Part shown: piece by piece, positions 43,210 to 53,735 of the stretch | How the letters are laid out: the number at the start of each line of letters is the position of its first letter | Numbering within the stretch: position 1 is the first letter of the stretch | From: JADJOY01 sp016713535 [NCBI: Deltaproteobacteria bacterium] | GTDB taxonomy: Bacteria; JADJOY01 | DNA: 64,000 nucleotides | Assembly (NCBI GenBank): GCA_016713535.1 | Contig: JADJOY010000023.1 | Coordinates: forward strand, 186,001-250,000 | Reading direction: 5' to 3' | Notes under the pieces: generated by a model | Database searches by the model: none | What the model saw: only the letters and a program-made list of their open reading frames with translations | What the model was told of the DNA's origin: nothing | Position numbers and translations under genes: made by a program

Positions 43210-44853
43210 TCACGGCGCGAGCGGCAGGATCAGGCGCGACAGGTGCTTGGAGTCGTGGAAGACCGTGTTGTTGGCGAGCTTGTAGGGCGCGTCGGGATCG
43301 TAGAGCACGCCGCCGTCGTTGCGGTTCGCGTAGAACCGCGGGTAGTTCGACGACGTGACCACCACGCGCACGCGGTGCCCGGCGCGGAAGGTGATCGCGA
43401 TGGACGGCAGGTCGATCGCGAACGAGTAGACGGTGCCCGGCGCGAGCAGCGCCTCGTCCTCGGGCGCGGTGCCGCTCGCGAAGCGTCCCTTGCGCGCGCC
43501 GTCGGTGACCAGCATCGAGGTGCCGTCCGGGTGGACGTCGGTGAGGCGCACCACGAGGTCGGTGTCGGTGCGGTTGCTCGCGCCGAAGATCACCGCGCGC
43601 GACGTGCCCGCCACCCGCAGGTCCGCCGCGAGCGGCGCGGACGTGAACACCAGCGCGTCGTTGCGCGCCTCCACGGCGGCCTGGTCCTGGGGGCCGGCGG
43701 CGACCGTCCCCGAGAAGTTGGCGCCGCCGATCGTCGGCGACGGGTCGTTGGGATCGTAGCGAAGCGGCGATGACGACGACGCAGCGGTCGGCGCGGCCGG
43801 GGTGAGCACGCCGCCCGCGCCCAGATGGAAGGTGGCGGCGGCTCCGCCCGCGGGGGGGAACTCGTCGCCGTCGCGCCACTCGCCGAGGCCGGTGTCGAAC
43901 CAGCGCGCGCGCCCACCACTCGGCCCGCCTTCGATCCCACGCAGGTGTTTGTCGAAGAACGCGAGCGACGCCTCCGCGGCCACGCCCGCCGCGTTGGGGA
44001 AGGTGAGCGCGCCCACGGACTCCTCGTCGACGTGGTCGTGCTCCCACGGACCGATGAGCAGACGGTGCTCGGCGCGCGCGTGGCCGAGCCCACGCGTGAC
44101 GAGGTCCCGGTAGGAGGCGAGCAGGTCCTCGGTGCGGTGGTCGTACCAGCCGCCCACCACCAGCATCGGCACCCCCAGCTCGTCGCCGTACTGGGTCTGG
44201 GCTTCGACCTGGCCCCACAACGAGTCCTCGGCGGGATGGGCGAGCACCACCTGCGCGCCGATGCCGGGCGTGTCCGCGAGGGAGAGGGACGCCACGTATT
44301 CGAGCCGCATCGCCCCGCCCGGATAGTAGTTGGCGTAGCTGGTGGCGAAGCTCGCCACCAGCGGCACGCCGGCGTCGAGGTGCGGCGGGTGCTCACGCGC
44401 GGTCTGGAACTGGACCACGCCAAGCGCGGACGGTCCCCACATGCCGACGTGCGAGTCGCTCCACGTCTGGCGCGCGATCCACTCGACGCAGTCGTAGCCG
44501 TCCTCGCCGGGCGCGGCGTCCGGGTTCGCGGCGCCGACCGACCCGAACAGGCCACGCGCGTCGACGATCACCCACGCGTAGCTCTCGGCGGCGAACGGCA
44601 GGCGCAGCCGGTACGGGTCCTTGTCGTAGGGCGTGACGAGGAGGATCGTCGGCCACGGCCCGACGCCGAGCGGCAGATAGAGATCGGCGGCGAGCGACTT
44701 GCCGTCACGCATCGGGATGGAGATCGGCTGCGCCTCCAGCCTGCACGCGGTGCTCGTGAGCGCGGCGAGCGCGAGCGCGAGCAACGCAGCTCGCGTCGCG
44801 AGCGCACGCAACCTCCCCCACCACGCGGCCCTGCGCCGCGAGCTTCGCTGCAC
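43210..44853 (-). CDS. CocE/NonD-family alpha/beta hydrolase (X-Pro dipeptidyl-peptidase-like)
   Basis: 547 residues. N-terminal export signal LATRAALLALALAALTSTAC, possibly a lipoprotein (Cys37). The hydrolase core starts IPMRDGKSLAADLYLPLG. Nucleophile elbow GMWGPSALG with Ser142; acid in VGGWYDHRTEDLL and histidine in IGPWEHDHVDE complete the S15-type triad. A C-terminal jelly-roll domain (~345-547) has VFTSAPLAADLRVAGTSRAVIFGASNRTDTDLVVRLTDVHPDG and RAGHRVRVVVTSSNYPRFYANRN. Substrates in the family include esters, beta-lactams and peptides; not determinable here. Confidence 0.9.
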   Translation of the reverse strand: MQRSSRRRAAWWGRLRALATRAALLALALAALTSTACRLEAQPISIPMRDGKSLAADLYLPLGVGPWPTILLVTPYDKDPYRLRLPFAAESYAWVIVDARGLFGSVGAANPDAAPGEDGYDCVEWIARQTWSDSHVGMWGPSALGVVQFQTAREHPPHLDAGVPLVASFATSYANYYPGGAMRLEYVASLSLADTPGIGAQVVLAHPAEDSLWGQVEAQTQYGDELGVPMLVVGGWYDHRTEDLLASYRDLVTRGLGHARAEHRLLIGPWEHDHVDEESVGALTFPNAAGVAAEASLAFFDKHLRGIEGGPSGGRARWFDTGLGEWRDGDEFPPAGGAAATFHLGAGGVLTPAAPTAASSSSPLRYDPNDPSPTIGGANFSGTVAAGPQDQAAVEARNDALVFTSAPLAADLRVAGTSRAVIFGASNRTDTDLVVRLTDVHPDGTSMLVTDGARKGRFASGTAPEDEALLAPGTVYSFAIDLPSIAITFRAGHRVRVVVTSSNYPRFYANRNDGGVLYDPDAPYKLANNTVFHDSKHLSRLILPLAP

Positions 44854-45083
44854 GAAGTCTTCCCCCTGTCGGGGAAAGGATTACCGCGAGCGCGGCGTGC
44901 CAGGGAAGGTCCGTGACGCCGTGAGAGCCAAATGGGCCACCACGATTTGGATCGCCCTTGCGCCGAACGGGCTGGAGGGCGGCGCTTCGTCGCCGCCGAA
45001 GCCGATGGGACGCCGAGACCGGTCGCTACGAACGTGACGTTGCCTATAGCTGCCGCCCCGGCCAGCCGCCTCTTGGGCCCGGC

Positions 45084-46676
45084 TCAGCGCACCCAGCCGT
45101 CCTCGTGGTGGGGGCGCAGCCGTCGCGGCAGGTGGCGCGCTTCCTCGCTGGTCGGGATCGGATGGAGGATCCAGCGCGCGCGGTAGCGCCGCTCGGCCAC
45201 GAAGTACACCGCCAGGAGCGCCGCGATCGCGCCCAGATCGAAGTCGCTGGTGTTGCGCGCGACCTTGCCGCAGCCCGCACCGTCGCAAACGTCGCCGGCA
45301 CCGTTTCCGTCGCTGTCGGTCTGCGGCGCGTTCGCGACCGACGGGCAGTTGTCGCAGGCGTCGGGAACGCCGTCGCCATCGGAGTCGTCACCGTCGCAGG
45401 TGGTCTCGATCTCGTAGGCGCCGCGATCGCAGCGGGCGCTACCGTCACCGTCGCCGTCCTGGGGGCGCGCGGCGCCGAGCTGGTCGGCGCCGCCGCAGCC
45501 GTCCGGGTCGCCGCTGTCGGTCGCCGGGCTCGCGCGCTCGATGGTCAGCGCGTGGGTGCTGCCGTCGTCGTTCTCGAGGCGGCTCACCTTGGCGTCGACG
45601 TTCACGAGGTCGCTCGAGGCGCGCAGCCCGCACCCACCATTCGCGTCGAGGTTGTAGCCCGCGCTGGTCACGGGGCCGAAACAGGTGCCGGTGAGGATCG
45701 AGCCCGTCACCTCGGCGACGCCGTTGCCGTCCACGGCGACGTCGAGGTTGGCGTCGAAGGCGAACGTCGAGCTCGCGATCTCCACGCGCCCGCCCTGCAC
45801 CACCATCACCGAGCCGCCGTAGGGCGCGCACAGCCCCTCGAGGCACGCGTACCAGTCGTTCTGCGCGAAGGCGCTGCTGGTGACCGACGCGTCGCCTCTC
45901 ACGTAGAGCGCCCAGTTGCCGTTCTCGCTCAGCACGCTGCGGTCGATGGTCGCGTGGCCGCCAGCGGCGACGTAGATCCCGCCGCCACCGCCCGGCACCT
46001 CCCAGCCGCCCCACCAGCCGTAGGCGTTGTTGGAGCGGATCGCGCTCGACTCGACCGCGAGCGTGCCGCTGCCCACGTAGATCGCGCCGCCGTAGGTCAC
46101 GCCCGGGTCGAGGGTGCCGAAGTTGTAGGCGAGCAGCGCGTCCGAGACCGTGACGTGGCCGCTCTCGACGAGGATGCCGCCACCCCACGGCTTGGCCGCG
46201 TCGCGCGCGGTGCCACCCATGATCGCGAGCGACTCGAAGCGCACGGTGCGGTTGCCGACCACCTGGAACACGCGATCGAGACCGCCGGCGTCGATCGTGG
46301 TCTCCTCGCGGCCCGCGCCGCGGATGGTGACGTCGCCGGTGAGGTCGAGGTCGCCGGTGGCGGCGGCGTCCTCACCGCGACCGGCGATCGCGAGCTTGTA
46401 GGTGCCGGCACCGAGCACGATCTCGTCGGCGCCCGAGCCCGCCACGCAGCCGTCGACCGCGCGGTCGGTGTTGGCGGCGCTCACCGCCTCGCGCAGCGAG
46501 CACGAGCCGTTGGCGCCCGAGGCGGAGTCGTCGAGGAACGTGCTCACCGACAGCGTCGCGGCCAGCGCGCCGGGGACGAAGACGCCGAGCAGCACCAGCA
46601 GCGCGAGCGCGAGGGCGGCGAGGCCGACCACGGCCACGCGACCCGACGGTCCCCGTCGACGGCTCGGGCAGGTCAC
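45084..46676 (-). CDS. CSLREA-type right-handed beta-helix surface protein with thrombospondin type 3 repeats
   Basis: GTG 46676, with GGAGAG upstream, gives 530 residues. A signal helix VAVVGLAALALALLVLLGVFV is followed by the CSLREA domain SCSLREAVSAANTD. The middle (~110-380) is a series of short strands with G/N/S-rich turns (GGTARDAAKPWGGGILVESGHVTVSDALLAYN), typical of parallel beta-helices. Thrombospondin-3 calcium loops DDSDGDGVPDACDNCPSV and QTDSDGNGAGDVCD follow, then a terminal hydrophobic helix and a basic tail (AAERRYRARW-like), consistent with membrane anchoring. Probably an exposed, calcium-stabilised adhesin or enzyme; no catalytic residues were identified. Confidence 0.85.
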   Translation of the reverse strand: MTCPSRRRGPSGRVAVVGLAALALALLVLLGVFVPGALAATLSVSTFLDDSASGANGSCSLREAVSAANTDRAVDGCVAGSGADEIVLGAGTYKLAIAGRGEDAAATGDLDLTGDVTIRGAGREETTIDAGGLDRVFQVVGNRTVRFESLAIMGGTARDAAKPWGGGILVESGHVTVSDALLAYNFGTLDPGVTYGGAIYVGSGTLAVESSAIRSNNAYGWWGGWEVPGGGGGIYVAAGGHATIDRSVLSENGNWALYVRGDASVTSSAFAQNDWYACLEGLCAPYGGSVMVVQGGRVEIASSTFAFDANLDVAVDGNGVAEVTGSILTGTCFGPVTSAGYNLDANGGCGLRASSDLVNVDAKVSRLENDDGSTHALTIERASPATDSGDPDGCGGADQLGAARPQDGDGDGSARCDRGAYEIETTCDGDDSDGDGVPDACDNCPSVANAPQTDSDGNGAGDVCDGAGCGKVARNTSDFDLGAIAALLAVYFVAERRYRARWILHPIPTSEEARHLPRRLRPHHEDGWVR

Positions 46677-47066
46677 CGCGTCATCTCTCCAAATGTCGGG
46701 AATCCAGGGACATTTCGCGCGTTCATCGCTCGGCGGTTTTGCACGTATGGTGCCCACCGCGAGGACCGCCGCGGCGTCGGGGCGAGCCCACGTGAACGAC
46801 CGCCGGGGCACATCGCCTCGCCACCGGGCCGCCCCGCAAGCGCGCTCCACGCCTCGCAAAAGTACCCGCCCCCCGCACGAACGGGCGAAACGCCCCGGGG
46901 CCAGCGGCGCTCGCCGCGCGAGAGCGGCGCTCGTCCGCGTCAGCGCGCTGACGCTCGGATGCGACCCTCCGCCGCCCACCCTCCCGTCCGACCGCCCCAC
47001 GACCGTGCGATCGAGCCACTCCGCGACACTGCTACACTCGCGCCCGGGGGGACGAGGGATGCCCGG
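46677..47066. promoter_or_regulatory. 390-bp divergent promoter region with palindrome AAATGTC...GACATTT
   Basis: No gene seen. The inverted repeat AAATGTC (46691-46697) / GACATTT (46709-46715), spaced by 11 bp, lies just upstream of the ribosome-binding site of the CSLREA gene and may be an operator or a leader hairpin. The rest is GC-rich without recognisable elements. Confidence 0.45.
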
Positions 47067-49241
<2,175 letters not shown>

Positions 49242-49255
49242 GGCGCCGCGCCCCG

Positions 49256-49762
49256 TCCCCTGCGCCCCGTCGGGCGCCGGCGATCGAGGGGCGCGTCCAG
49301 GGATCCACGCGAGCGGCGACGCGCGCGTCCGTGCCTATCGCCGGGCACGCGACGCGTGCCCTCCTGACCGGGACCGATCCGCGGGAGCGCGCCCGCCCCG
49401 TCGGGCGCCGGCGATCGAGGGCGCGTCCCGGGATCCACGCGAGCGGCGACCGCCCGCCCGCACGCGACGCGTGCCCCCCGACCGGACCGCGGAGCGCCCC
49501 GGCGCATCAGGGTGCGTCCGGATCCACCAGCGGCGCACGCGGGTCCGTGCGTATCGCCGGGCACGCGACGCGTGCCCCTCCTGACCGGGACCGATCCGCG
49601 GGAGCGCGCCCGCCCCGCCGGGCGCCGGCGATCGAGGGGTGCGTCCCGGGATCCACGCGAGCGGCGACGCGCGCGTCCGTGCGTATCGCCGGGCACGCGA
49701 CGCGTGCCCCTCCTGACCGGGACCGAGCCGCGGGAGCGCGCCCGCCCCGTCGGGCGCCGCGT
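49256..49762 (+). repeat. Second tandem array of the hairpin repeat (about four units)
   Basis: Unit spacing is 132 bp where best preserved (palindromes at 49559-49577 and 49691-49709); the first is at 49341-49359 and a truncated one near 49457-49475. Stem-loops GCGCCCG-CCCCGT-CGGGCGC occur at 49389-49408 and 49738-49757, and a loop variant CCCCGC at 49606-49625. Flanking words (GGGATCCACGCGAGCGGCGACG, CGTGCGTATCGCC) differ from the 3771 array but keep the same order. No gene lies in this 521-bp gap. Confidence 0.9.
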
Positions 49763-50764
49763 TCAGTGGGCTTCGACGGGGAACGGTCCGGCCGGCAACG
49801 AGCGGAGCTGCTCGAGCACGTCGTCGAGGTGCCCGGTCGCGCGCTTCGCGGTGAAGCGCTTCCACGCCTTGGCGAAGCGACCGCGCGCCTCGGTGGCGCG
49901 GCTGTGCTCGCCGGCGAGCAAGCTCGCCACCGCCGCGGCCCGAGCGCTCGCCTCTTCGGCGGGCGCGGCCTCGATGAACCGGCGCAGCACGTCCGCGGCC
50001 ACGCACGCGTCCTGGTGCTCGCCGAGGAGCTCCTGGAGCTCGGCGAGGTCGCCGACGAGCCGCTTGCCGTCCCGGCCGGTCAGGTCGCTCACGAACTCGA
50101 GGACGTAGCGCAGCCGCTTGGCGCGGATCCTGAGCTCGTGGAGATCGCGTGCCCGCGGCGGCGCGCCGATCCGGCGTCCCTGCTTGAGCACGCGCCTGTG
50201 CGCCTTCTCGATCGCATCCGCGCCGCGCCGCGACACCGCGGTGGTGCGAGCGCGCACCAGCAGCCGCTCGTCGCCCGCGGCGACCCGCCGCAGGCGCGCC
50301 ACCAGCCGCGGGTAGCGCTCACCGTCGAGGTCCTCGAGCATCGCCGAACGCGCGGCCTCACGCTGCCCTCCCAGCCACCCGCGCAGCGCCGCGAGCACCG
50401 CCGCATGGCGCTCGTCCTGGGCATCGGGATCGTCGCTGGCGTGGGTCGCGGCGTGCTCGGCGTGTGGCTCGTCGGCGCCGAAGCGCTCGAGCTGCACGTC
50501 GAGGTCACGCACCGGCGCCAGCGCCCGACCCAGCCAGCGCAGCTCGTCCTCGAGGACACCGCGGGTGCGCGCGGGCAACGCGCCCTCGAAGAACCGCATC
50601 GCCGCGCGCAACCGCCGGATCGCCACCCGCATCTGATGGAGCGGCTCGGACTCGTGGCCCGCGCGCGTCGCGGGCTCGTGGTGCACGAGCCGCGCGAGCT
50701 GCTCGCCGACGACCTTGGTCAGCGCCGTGGCCAGCGAGTCGCGAGCGTCGAGGATGGCCCGCAC
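49763..50764 (-). CDS. CHAD domain protein (polyphosphate-binding)
   Basis: 333 residues, all helical. Two CHAD repeats: HQMRVAIRRLRAAMRFFEGAL with ELRWLGRALAPVRDLDVQLERF, and DLHELRIRAKRLRYVLEFVSDL with LQELLGEHQDACVAADVLRRF. The conserved basic and histidine residues form a positively charged tunnel known to bind polyphosphate. It follows the Ppx/GppA gene by three bases on the same strand, fitting a joint role in polyphosphate turnover. Confidence 0.93.
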   Translation of the reverse strand: MRAILDARDSLATALTKVVGEQLARLVHHEPATRAGHESEPLHQMRVAIRRLRAAMRFFEGALPARTRGVLEDELRWLGRALAPVRDLDVQLERFGADEPHAEHAATHASDDPDAQDERHAAVLAALRGWLGGQREAARSAMLEDLDGERYPRLVARLRRVAAGDERLLVRARTTAVSRRGADAIEKAHRRVLKQGRRIGAPPRARDLHELRIRAKRLRYVLEFVSDLTGRDGKRLVGDLAELQELLGEHQDACVAADVLRRFIEAAPAEEASARAAAVASLLAGEHSRATEARGRFAKAWKRFTAKRATGHLDDVLEQLRSLPAGPFPVEAH

Positions 50765-50767
50765 GGC

Positions 50768-52516
50768 TCAGCCCACCAGGCGGAACTCGACGACCTCGCC
50801 GAGCAGCTCCTCGAGGAGCGCGGTGCGCTCGCGCGCCTCCGCGACCTCGAGAGCCGCGTCGTCACCCGCGGTCGTGAGCTTGAGCTCCACACGCCGGTCG
50901 CGACGCGCCACGGCGACGTTCCGGATCACCCCGTAGTGGCTGCGGTCGAGCCCGTCGGCGACGCGCAGCAGCGCGGCCAGCGCGCGCACGATCTGGCGCT
51001 CGCGCTTCGAGAGCAGCCCGTAGCTGCCGTCGGACGGCTTGGGGACGCTCTTGCGGTGATAGCGCGCGACCTGCGCGATGATCTCGATCTCGTCGCGGCG
51101 GAAGCCGAGCAGCTCGCCGTTGGTGATCAGGTAGTACGAGTGGCGGTGGTGGTTCTTGTGGCTGATGTGGTGGCCGACGTCGTGGAGCAGCGCCGCGAAC
51201 TCGAGCCAGTCGCGGGCGGCGCCGCCGAGCGCGAGTGAGTCGCGGAGCTGGTCGAAGAGCTGGAGCGCCAGCGTCGCCACCTGCTGTCCGTGGCGGTTGG
51301 GCTCGCCGAGGTGGCGGATCAGGCGCGCGACGCTGCGGTGGCGCGGGTCGGGGTAGCGCTGCTGCTCCTCGATGCCGCGGCGGTGACGCGCGACGTGATC
51401 GAGGAGCACGCCCTCGCGCAGGGCGTAGGTGCAGGCCACCATCTCGCGCGCGCCGAGCGCCGTGAGCACGTGGTCGGCCAGCACCGCGCCCGCGAGCACC
51501 AGGTCGACGCGCTTGGCGTCGATGCCCTTGATCTGGAGTCGCTGCGCGCGATCGCTCTTCTCGAGCCGGCGTCGGATTCGCGCCATCGCCTCGGGTTTCA
51601 CCGTCAGCCCCTCGAGGTGCTCGGCAACGTCCTCCTTGTCCTTGGCGCGCGCCTTCTCCTTGTCCTTGGGCTTGCTCTTCTCCGGCGCGGCGTCCGCCAT
51701 CGCGATCAGGTTCACGAGCGTTCCGGACGTGCCGACGACCCGGCGGGCGCCACGGGCGCGAAAGCGCGCCAGCACCGGGCCCAGCTCGCTCGCGAAGTGG
51801 CGCTCGAGAGCGCCGATCGCCTTGGCGTCCGGCTTCTCCTTGACGAGGAAACGCTCGGAGACTCGCGCCAGACCGATCTTGAGGCTGACCAGCTCGACCG
51901 GCTCGCCGCCGTCGACGAGGATGAGCTCGACGCTGCCGCCGCCGGCGTCGACGATCACCGTCGGCTCGCCGCGCAGGTCGATGGCGTGCTTCACGCCGAG
52001 GAAGATGAGGCGCGCTTCCTCGCGACCCGGGATGACCTTGATCCGGAGACCGGTCTCGACCTCGACACGGCGCACGAACTCGCCGCCGTTCACGGCCTCG
52101 CGCACCGCGCTGGTGGCCACCGCGCGAATGCGCTGCACGCCCTGACGGTCGGCGAGGGTCTTGAACGCGGAGAGCGCACGCAGCCCCTTCGCCATCGCCT
52201 CGGGCGAGAGCGAGCCGTCGAGCAGCGTGCGCGAGCCGAGCCGCACCATCTCCTTGGCGCGATCGAGGATGCGGAAGCGTCCGTCCGGCTCGACCTGTGC
52301 GACCAGCATGTGGATCGAGTTCGAGCCGACGTCGATCGCCGCGACCCGCACCCCGCGGCGCGCGGCTGGCGGCGCCGCGGGTGGCGCGGGAGTGGCGGAT
52401 CGTGCCCCTTCCAGCGCGACCACCGCGGGCCGCGCGACGCGCGCACCCGTCGCCGACGGGCGGGGCGGGCGCGCGGCGGGCTTCGGCGAGTGGGAGGGAG
52501 CGAGCGAACGAGCCAC
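50768..52516 (-). CDS. ppx: Ppx/GppA exopolyphosphatase with C-terminal HD domain
   Basis: Start uncertain: GTG 52516 is chosen (582 residues) because the frame upstream is repeat-derived. After a ~45-residue Pro/Ala/Arg-rich leader the ASKHA fold begins: VAAIDVGSNSIHMLVAQVEPDG, ATSAVREAVNGGEFVRRV, GREEARLIFLGV, PTVIVDAGGGSVELILV, GTSGTLVNL. A lysine-rich insert (SKPKDKEKARAKDKED) interrupts the second half. The C-terminal HD domain has ALLHDVGHHISHKNHHRHSYYLI. Hydrolyses polyphosphate or pppGpp. Transcribed with the CHAD gene. Confidence 0.9.
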   Translation of the reverse strand: MARSLAPSHSPKPAARPPRPSATGARVARPAVVALEGARSATPAPPAAPPAARRGVRVAAIDVGSNSIHMLVAQVEPDGRFRILDRAKEMVRLGSRTLLDGSLSPEAMAKGLRALSAFKTLADRQGVQRIRAVATSAVREAVNGGEFVRRVEVETGLRIKVIPGREEARLIFLGVKHAIDLRGEPTVIVDAGGGSVELILVDGGEPVELVSLKIGLARVSERFLVKEKPDAKAIGALERHFASELGPVLARFRARGARRVVGTSGTLVNLIAMADAAPEKSKPKDKEKARAKDKEDVAEHLEGLTVKPEAMARIRRRLEKSDRAQRLQIKGIDAKRVDLVLAGAVLADHVLTALGAREMVACTYALREGVLLDHVARHRRGIEEQQRYPDPRHRSVARLIRHLGEPNRHGQQVATLALQLFDQLRDSLALGGAARDWLEFAALLHDVGHHISHKNHHRHSYYLITNGELLGFRRDEIEIIAQVARYHRKSVPKPSDGSYGLLSKRERQIVRALAALLRVADGLDRSHYGVIRNVAVARRDRRVELKLTTAGDDAALEVAEARERTALLEELLGEVVEFRLVG

Positions 52517-52581
52517 CGAGGGATCCGCGACCGGCGAGACGGGGCGCAGTCTAATCCTACCCCTGTGACCGCAGGATGACG

Positions 52582-52596
52582 ATCCCGTCACGGGAT
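52582..52596. promoter_or_regulatory. Palindrome ATCCCGTCACGGGAT upstream of ppx
   Basis: Perfect 7-bp arms around one central C, about 65 bp upstream of the chosen ppx start. Candidate repressor site; family unknown. The rest of the 320-bp gap (52517-52836) has an AT-rich patch near 52660 and no gene. Confidence 0.35.
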
Positions 52597-52836
52597 GTTG
52601 CGGTCGGCGAGGATTCGAGGCGGCAGGCGGTCTGATCCCGAATGGGAGCACGGCGCAACGTTCGTTGATATTTTCCACGCTGGCATACTCGACAACGAGG
52701 CACCGCGCCGCGGCCGAGCGGCGCGCAGGCAGCGGCGCGCACATTGCAAGCACCGGCGATCCTTGGACATTCGCTCTTCGCCTTCCACCGGATCCGGATC
52801 GTGGCGTGAACCGATCGATCCCGAAAATGAACGCTC

Positions 52837-53660
52837 ATGCACGCGTTTCCCTGGGAGAAGCTCGTCACCTCCGCGTCCCTGCTCACCGGTATCGGCTGCA
52901 CGCCCACCCTCGACTTCGCCGGCCAGTACATGGCGCTGCTCGACGACCAGGACATCGGGCTCGGGATCTTCGGCCAGTTGGGAGTGTTTCCGCCCGGCGA
53001 CTCGCAACCCACGCAGCGCGACACCTACGAGCCGATCACGCTCCCCAACAACCAGCTCACCGGGCTGATGCGTCACCCGGGTGGCGAGATCCCCGCCACC
53101 TTCCTCGCCACCCTCCTCGACACCGACGCCGATCTGTGCGCGGACCGGATCGACATGATCCTCACGTATCCGGACACGCACACCGTCGACCTCACCATGC
53201 ACGCCGACGACGCTTACGAGGACCATCGCTGCTGGCTCGGCCACTCGGGGCCGGCCCAGGCTGCTACACCGCCCTCTCGTCGCCGGCCTGCGCGGTCACG
53301 CCGCTGGGCGGCAACGACTTCCACGTCGAGGCCACGGTGGGCTTCCGGGACGACGACGGCGGGCTAAACCCCGGCGGTTCCGTGGAGTTCGCCCACCGCC
53401 AGGATCGGTACGCCGGTGACCGCAAGGGCACCACGGCGATCCCGGGCAGCTCGCCGGCGGTGGCCGGGTTCCCGAATGGGCTCACCCTCGCCGCCTCCGG
53501 CGTCGAGGACGGCTCGCTCGGCTTCTCGACCGACGTCACGGTGGACCCGGGAACCACCACGGCGGACGTGGTCTTCTATCCGGTCCGAGCCGCCGACGGA
53601 GACGTCGCGACCGAGGCGGGACTCCGCCTGCTCTCGTGTCCGCTCCCGCTCGGGTCGTGA
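52837..53660 (+). CDS. Exported hypothetical protein, apparent frameshift at 53247-53250
   Basis: Frame one from ATG 52837 gives MHAFPWEKLVTSASLLTGIGCTPTLDFAGQYMALLDD, then QPTQRDTYEPITLPNNQLTGLMRHPGGEIPATFLATLLD and DLTMHADDAYEDHRCWLGHSG. A G appears missing from the run at 53247-53250; frame two continues AGPGCYTALSSPACAVTPLGGNDFHVEATVGFRDDDGG and ends with a beta-rich domain. About 275 residues with several cysteines. No family recognised. A weak lipobox (TGIGC) suggests export. Followed 76 bp later by another secreted repeat protein. Confidence 0.6.
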
Positions 53661-53735
53661 GGGCCGAACCCTGAATTGACCGTCCCCCGGCGCGCGCGCA
53701 CTATCGAGGGGAAACCTCGAGAGGACGGGACGGGA

